From Bryum argenteum (lineage: Eukaryota; Streptophyta; Bryopsida; Bryales; Bryaceae): a stretch of DNA of 64,000 nt. Positions 56,987 through 64,000 of the stretch are shown here, in pieces. The stretch's first letter is position 1. Every line of letters starts with the position of its first letter. Position numbers and translations under genes: made by a program. Location of the stretch: assembly GCA_037043015.1 (NCBI GenBank), contig CM073324.1, forward strand, positions 21,654,097 through 21,718,096, written 5' to 3'. Below the pieces are notes generated by a model. It did no database searches and had not been told where the DNA came from. It saw only the letters and a program-made list of their open reading frames with translations.

Positions 56987-59858
56987 GTTAACAAGAATTT
57001 ACCTTCAAATCAATTCCAGCTGAATGTACTAATGTCAAGACAACCTTCCCAAAGTATTCTTGCCAACAGGGCGTGGTTGATACCAAACTGTATCAAATTT
57101 TTTCAATTTCATTTTGGGAATTAAGAATAGATGATGAGGTTTATCGCCAAAAGGAGTAGTAGGAATGTCAACTGCAGGGCGATGAGTTATCAAGCTCCTC
57201 CAAGCGGCTCAAACCTTTAAGTTAGAACAATCGACAGATTTTTGTAGTGAATGCGAAGCACAACTCAATACACTGACCTTAAATTTTTTTGAAAATATTG
57301 ATTTATACGTGAAGACACAATAAATTATCGCTTAAATAATTGGAACAAAATTACAGCAAACAATGCAAAATGAAAAGAAAACCAACCTCAAAATCTCCAC
57401 ATGATCCTCACTCAAAAGTTTGAATTGATTAACATGGCAATTCTGAATCTCATCTTGCCCACAAATGAAGACATCCCTTACTAAATACCACACAACACCA
57501 CACAACAGTGGCATTACACCCACTAGGAGTGTCAATGTCCGCAAGTTTAAAATTCTCAATAAGCGCCTCCTCTGCAAGTGTCAAAAGGTCGACAGTTTGT
57601 GCTCTAACACCAAAAACCCGCTTAAATGAGCGCTGAACAACAGTCGTTCTAGCAACGAAAACCTTATTGAATCTCAAGTCTTGAAATACATCGAAGGGAA
57701 TCTCCAATACATAAGTCTTCAGGATCATCTTCTCTTGTTGATGACGAATAACGCGACCAATAGCACACAACATAGTGTGCAACCTAAAAAAGTACATCCA
57801 ACAATTAGAAAACAAAAAAGAATAAAAAAATTACAAAACTCATAAACCGTATTCAAATAACAAATTTGCTTATGAGATAAGATGATAAAGGGACCCGTCC
57901 TCTTTGGTAACCTACAACACAAAGTCATGCAAGATCTGAACAAAAATTGAAACATCTGGTAGTTCAGATAATTCGCCAATACTAAGACTTGTGGCATCTC
58001 CCATCACAGTCCTCCACTTGTCAAATGCTTTCAAAGCCCATCTTTCACTATGCGTACTCCTTCTCTTCCCACCACCAGCAACGTGGTTAACTTCTTCATA
58101 ATCAGGTTTACGAAATCGAGATGGCCGAGCACCACTACCACCACCACGAGACTCTTCACGAGGTTCTTCAGGAAAATCCCCATCCTTTGGTGCAAATGAT
58201 CCCTCATACCGTTTGAATCATCTTCGTCCTAATGCTTACAATTTGAAGGAGGATCGACCTCATCATCAGGCGCATCTTCCTCGTCCTCTAAACAAGCCAT
58301 CAACATTTAAACCAATCAATAAATATACAAAAGTTTAAAGGAGTACAAATAGACTAGAATAACTATAAAAGGCAAACCTAACCTTCTTCGTATGATGAAG
58401 TTGTTAAATTCAATTCAACTGCATCATCGCATCTGATTAGAGAGAATAGGAAACTTTGCCTCAAAAACATCTGCAAAAACATGACTCATAATTCAGCTAC
58501 AGAAACGAATATCATACATATACAAGTAGAAAAAGTAAAGAAACGAACCATCGGCACTTCCGACCGCAAAGTGCACAACCCATGGCACTAATATCCTCTA
58601 GAAACCAATAAAATAAAGAATATTAATGTATATAAAAACAACAAAAAAACAAAAAAACTACATTGCTATGGGCAGCTTGATAAGGCCAACATTCCCGTAT
58701 GAAGATAGCTGCAAGATTTTGAAAACTATTAAATAGAATTAATTATTTGTTTATGATAAAAATGGAAGTAATAATTAAATCATAATAATATATCATTATG
58801 TATCAAGTTTGATAAGAAACGAAAAAGATACAAGAATGGTGCTACCAGACGGCGACTAGCCGGGCTACCGCCCAGCAGCCGGCTAAGGCCAGCATTCATT
58901 TAAAGACAATTGGAGACAACTCACCTTGACCTCTTTGGACTACTTCTCTAGATTTGAGTTCATTCAATCCCTTTGTCACTTTAGTTCCTTCGTTCTTGAA
59001 CTACGTCTCACGTTATACATTAGATTGCATTCTTTTCATATTAGATTCTAGATATCATGTGGCATTCAAAGTACTATTTAACTACAATGAGATTAAATAC
59101 AAATCAATCTCCCATTCTATTAATATACAAAAAGAGAATAAAAAATTAGGAAGAATACTTGTGTCAAGTGCTCGTTGTATGACAAATTGCACAAGTCGTC
59201 AATTTCCATCTCTTTCTCTTCAGCTGCCATCTCAATTACAATTTTAGGTGATTCTGGAATGCATTCTGGAAATTCGTCTTTGACTTTGGAATGTGATGCC
59301 ACTTCTCGAATGTGGTAGAGTTTAGCTTTGTCATTTGTTGGCGCGCTCTCAAGCGCAGGTAAACTGCCTAGAAAATACTTTGAGTTATTATCTAAATGTC
59401 ACAGGTACATATTTAGACAATGCAACATACTAAACCAACAATTGGCACAATACGTAGTACAAGAGAACATGAACACGAGGAACATGAGGCAAACACTACA
59501 CGTGACTTGTCTTTGTTTTGGCCAAGCTCTGTACCAAGTATACAACAATAAGATCAAAAAATAAGAATTAGTAACAAGACAACCAAATCAGGATAAGAAA
59601 CACATGAATAAGAAATCTGCAATTAAAAAGAACCAATACTTACAGTCGTCAGCCTCTGCCTTTTGGAACAAAAGGAACAATGCTGGATTGTACAATGCCT
59701 AGGCTGAAGAGGAATGACATTGGAGCAACATTATAGACAATAAGATCCTCTCGCAGCTCTTCCGCTTGATCAACCATTTGAACTTCCTGTTTGACCTTCT
59801 TTGCTTCGGGTCCAACCTTTCTCTTTGTCCTCCGTGGAAGATTACTAATGTCCTCCAT

Positions 59859-61700
<1,842 letters not shown>

Positions 61701-61713
61701 CCTTAAACCTTAA

Positions 61714-61729
61714 ACCCTAAACCCTAAAA
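61714..61729 (+). promoter_or_regulatory. Telo-box upstream of the PPR gene
   Basis: ACCCTAAACCCTAAAAC, preceded by two degenerate copies (CCTTAAACCTTAAA), lies about 200 bp before the start codon. AAACCCTAA telo-boxes are known promoter elements of plant genes for translation and organelle functions, which fits a mitochondrial PPR protein. It could also be a short telomere-like repair insert. Confidence 0.5.
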
Positions 61730-61930
61730 CTGGTCAGGCAAACTAGACTGTCTTGAGAGCAATCTTGACCCCCTGAATGTTTGAGTGCGGATCATGAGAA
61801 GGTTGGAATTTTGATGCTGGGTTTCAAGAACATGAAGCTCATCAAAAAAGCGATCAATATCAGGCAGGAATTTTGAGTATCAGGATTCGGAAGTGGAGAT
61901 TCAGTGGTTGTAGTAAAGAATGTGGCTGCA

Positions 61931-63894
61931 ATGATGAGGGGTCGCGTGCTCTTGCGAGGAGCACTACGAGCGGCATCATCTGCTTGGAATCAGACGTCCG
62001 TTGTGACGCGTCATTCGAATTTTTCAGCTTCAGGTGCGTACTTCTACAATCCTTAACTCTCAAACTCATGCTCGATCAATCGACTACTGGTCGTTCGCGT
62101 GCGATCAACCTCAAACCCCTAAATCCTGAACCTTGCATTGCCCAGAACATTCAAGCATTTGATGCATTCATCGGCGATCAATCATTTGAGGTGTCCATAA
62201 GCGAGTGGTAGTGGAAACCGTTCATGCACTCTGCAGGAATTAGCTGTTTTTTTACATGAAATTAACGATTGTAAAAGTTAGTGTCAAATTTTGATATTAT
62301 CTACGGGATCTCGACAAATTTCTTCAGATTCAATTTTCATTACTATGCCTGGATTGGAAATTTACAGTCCACTGCCATAAGCTGTGCTTGGATAAGACTA
62401 AGCAGTTAATACAATACAAAACTTTGCTGCTTCTAATCTTTTTGACAACATTGTCATTAAGAGCAGTTTTACACCGAAAGCCTTTCTTAGTTTAAAGAAT
62501 CATCACCTAATCAAGAACAGTGCCTTAGGAAAGCAGGTGAGCTCAGTAACTCACTTCGAAATGGCCAAAAATACTTCCTGTGTAATTATTTGATGGAATT
62601 TTACAACAAACATCGGAAGGAACCGCCTTTCTTTTGAAACGTAAGTTACCATTTCAAGCTTACACCTCTTGTTTGAATGAGTTGCTGCTGGTAAAATAGA
62701 CCTTTTTGGGCCCTTACAGAGTGGGCTTTTTTTGTTTTGACAGCCTTAAGCCATGTGGAAGAACTATCAACAGGACCGTATCGACAAAGTTCGAATGCAT
62801 TAAACTATGCACCGGCACATGAACACTTGGAACAATATGAACACTTGGAACAATATGAACACTTGGAACAAGACCCGGGAATAACGAAGCTCTTCGAGCT
62901 TGTGAAGCAGGGAAGCTTCCAAGAGCTCAAGGCAGCTCATTTAGATGTATACCAATATTCCCGGCTTATGACCCTATGTGTAAAGCATCTGGGAAATGAG
63001 ACTGCCTTGCCTATCTTTGAGCTTATGGAGCAAGCTGGTGTCACTCCCAATGTCGTGCCTTACACTATCGTCATTCGAGCTCTCATGAAACTTGCGGTAA
63101 GCTCAAAACCACATATCAAAAACATGATATCATGTAGTATTGTAAAGTAATCTTTAATATAAAGAACATCTGGAAGTATACATTATAAAGTAGAGTGCTC
63201 TAAGATGGAGCATATCATAAGGCAGATTGCTTCAAACATGGAATAGTACCAATGCTGGAGTTCTAGGCTTCTTCACTTTGCAATTAGTACCATATACTCA
63301 TAGTGAACATTAGTACTCACATTGTCATTTTAGGGCACCATTTTGGAAAGACCTACAAGTTCAACTTAAAAAATTTATAGCAGATTGTAGAAGAGTCTAA
63401 AAATGATGCTTCCACTTTGTTCATCCTTCCACTTACTTTGCCCATGCACAAAAACTGCTTACACTAACTTCATGCTGAAATTTGAGCCATTATTGAGCAC
63501 CTGTTGGAATTGCTAGGTACTGATTGAATGTTCGTCACTGCAGGATGTTGAGAAATTTTACCATTTTGGAAATCAAGGCGTAAAGGAGGTGGCCAAGAGT
63601 GAGGCACTGGCATCCAAGGCTTTGGAACTGCTTCGTGAGATGCGGAGCAGAGGGATAAAGCCAAATGAGTTAACCTACAAGCCAATTATGTCTTGGCTTC
63701 CTGCAAGAGGGCGAGATGCTCAATTTCAGGAGCTTAAGCAGCTAATGGCCGAAGATGGAGTTCCTTTCAAGGGAGTATTCAAGTTTTATGAGATTCGCTT
63801 GGCTCTAAAAGTTGGTGACTTAAAACTTGCCGAGAGACTCTACGTCAAAGTGAAGAAAGAAAATACTAAGATAGCTTCTTCTTTGGATGGTTAG
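61931..63894 (+). CDS. Short PPR protein with mitochondrial-type presequence
   Basis: Three exons join in frame: 61931-62033, 62744-63096 and 63544-63894 (268 residues). Exon 1 encodes an Arg-rich, acid-free presequence (MMRGRVLLRGALRAASSAWN) typical of organelle import. Exon 2 starts with ALSHVEELSTGPYRQ, has EHLEQY repeated nearly three times (18-bp units at about 62821-62870), then LFELVKQGSFQELKAAHLDV and a PPR motif ending AGVTPNVVPYTIVIRALMKL. Exon 3 has a second clear PPR motif (ALELLREMRSRGIKPNELTY) and a weaker third. PPR proteins bind organelle RNA; with so few motifs the target is unclear. A TGA in frame upstream fixes the start. A GGTTAG donor-like site overlaps the stop, so further exons beyond the window cannot be excluded. 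Confidence 0.8.
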
Positions 63895-64000
63895 CTTTTT
63901 GAACTTTACTCTTTTTATTTTGCAATGTAAAGGTTGATTTTTGAGTATTACTGATGGGACAGGTATGAGGCAGGTCATTTTTTGAGTACCTATTCACAAG
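63895..64000. other. Window end, 3' flank of the PPR gene
   Basis: AT-rich sequence, probably 3' UTR. Nothing else is seen. Confidence 0.4.

Larger units (their letters stand above)
56487..59858 (-). pseudogene. Decayed Crypton-like (DUF3504-type) tyrosine recombinase gene
   Basis: Scattered exon-like blocks on the minus strand read, in order: a basic start (MEDISNLPRRTKRK, 59858), a Cys-rich block (HCTIQHCSFCSKRQRLTT, near 59690-59645), acidic linkers (59370-59160), another Cys block (AMGCALCGRKCR, about 58580), and EDEEDAPDDE (about 58285). Next comes a long exon (about 58205-57912) with RSTHSERWALKAFDKWRTVM and LPDVSIFVQILHDF. Then AIGRVIRHQQEK and LLTLAEEALIENF (57780-57560), VWYQPRPVGK (about 57080) and finally MRITGHRDVKSYKQYGVGSD (about 56770). 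ITGH..VKSY..Y is the C-terminal recombinase box, with a possible nucleophile Tyr. The frame is broken by an in-frame TAG at 57914-57912, between HDFVL and VTKEDGSLY, and by stops after it. The gene looks dead, though unusual splicing is not excluded. Confidence 0.6.

Overview
The window is nuclear DNA of a land plant. The genes have short introns and are separated by long AT-rich stretches full of non-autonomous DNA transposons. Several lines point to a bryophyte, most likely a thalloid liverwort, but this is inference: a class II KNOX gene, an ANKRD39-like ankyrin gene, a decayed Crypton-like recombinase gene, small plant-only families such as DUF1218, and a mitochondrial nad9 fragment in nuclear DNA. 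No bacterial, plastid or autonomous transposase gene was seen.

Layout. 0.8-1.6 kb: a DUF1218 membrane protein. 1.6-10 kb: gene-poor, with a degenerate tandem array, a nad9 NUMT sitting between exact 70-bp direct repeats, and a 973-bp foldback transposon. 10.0-12.4 kb: a tandem array of about 270-bp units, five of which carry the same microRNA-like hairpin. 12.4-21.5 kb: gene-poor, with several copies of a MITE family that ends TTAA-CCCCTAAA (piggyBac-like). 21.7-32.6 kb: a giant inverted repeat with arms of about 4 kb and a 2.4-kb spacer. The two arms carry different later insertions and expansions.

33.6-36.7 kb (+): a six-exon class II KNOX homeobox gene with a GC-AG intron. 38.1-40.6 kb (-): a ten-exon secreted class 3 lipase. 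41.5-45.5 kb: a third copy of part of the giant repeat, an 890-bp long-TIR MITE, and a second copy of the foldback transposon that ends 10 bp past the stop codon of the next gene. 45.5-46.9 kb (-): a membrane-anchored protein built from three tandem repeat exons, divergent from an atypical protein kinase (47.4-49.2 kb, +). 49.5-50.2 kb (-): a coiled-coil membrane protein. 51.2-52.1 kb (+): a two-exon protein with a Pro-rich NAT-repeat tail. 53.6-55.3 kb (-): the ANKRD39-like gene. 56.5-59.9 kb (-): the decayed recombinase gene. 61.9-63.9 kb (+): a short mitochondrial-type PPR protein.

The genes do not form one pathway. The most noteworthy parts are the microRNA-like hairpin cluster, the giant palindrome upstream of the KNOX gene, and the NUMT with its 70-bp flanking duplication. 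Exon structures were worked out by hand from splice sites, reading phase and family similarity remembered from known proteins. No search or folding program was run.
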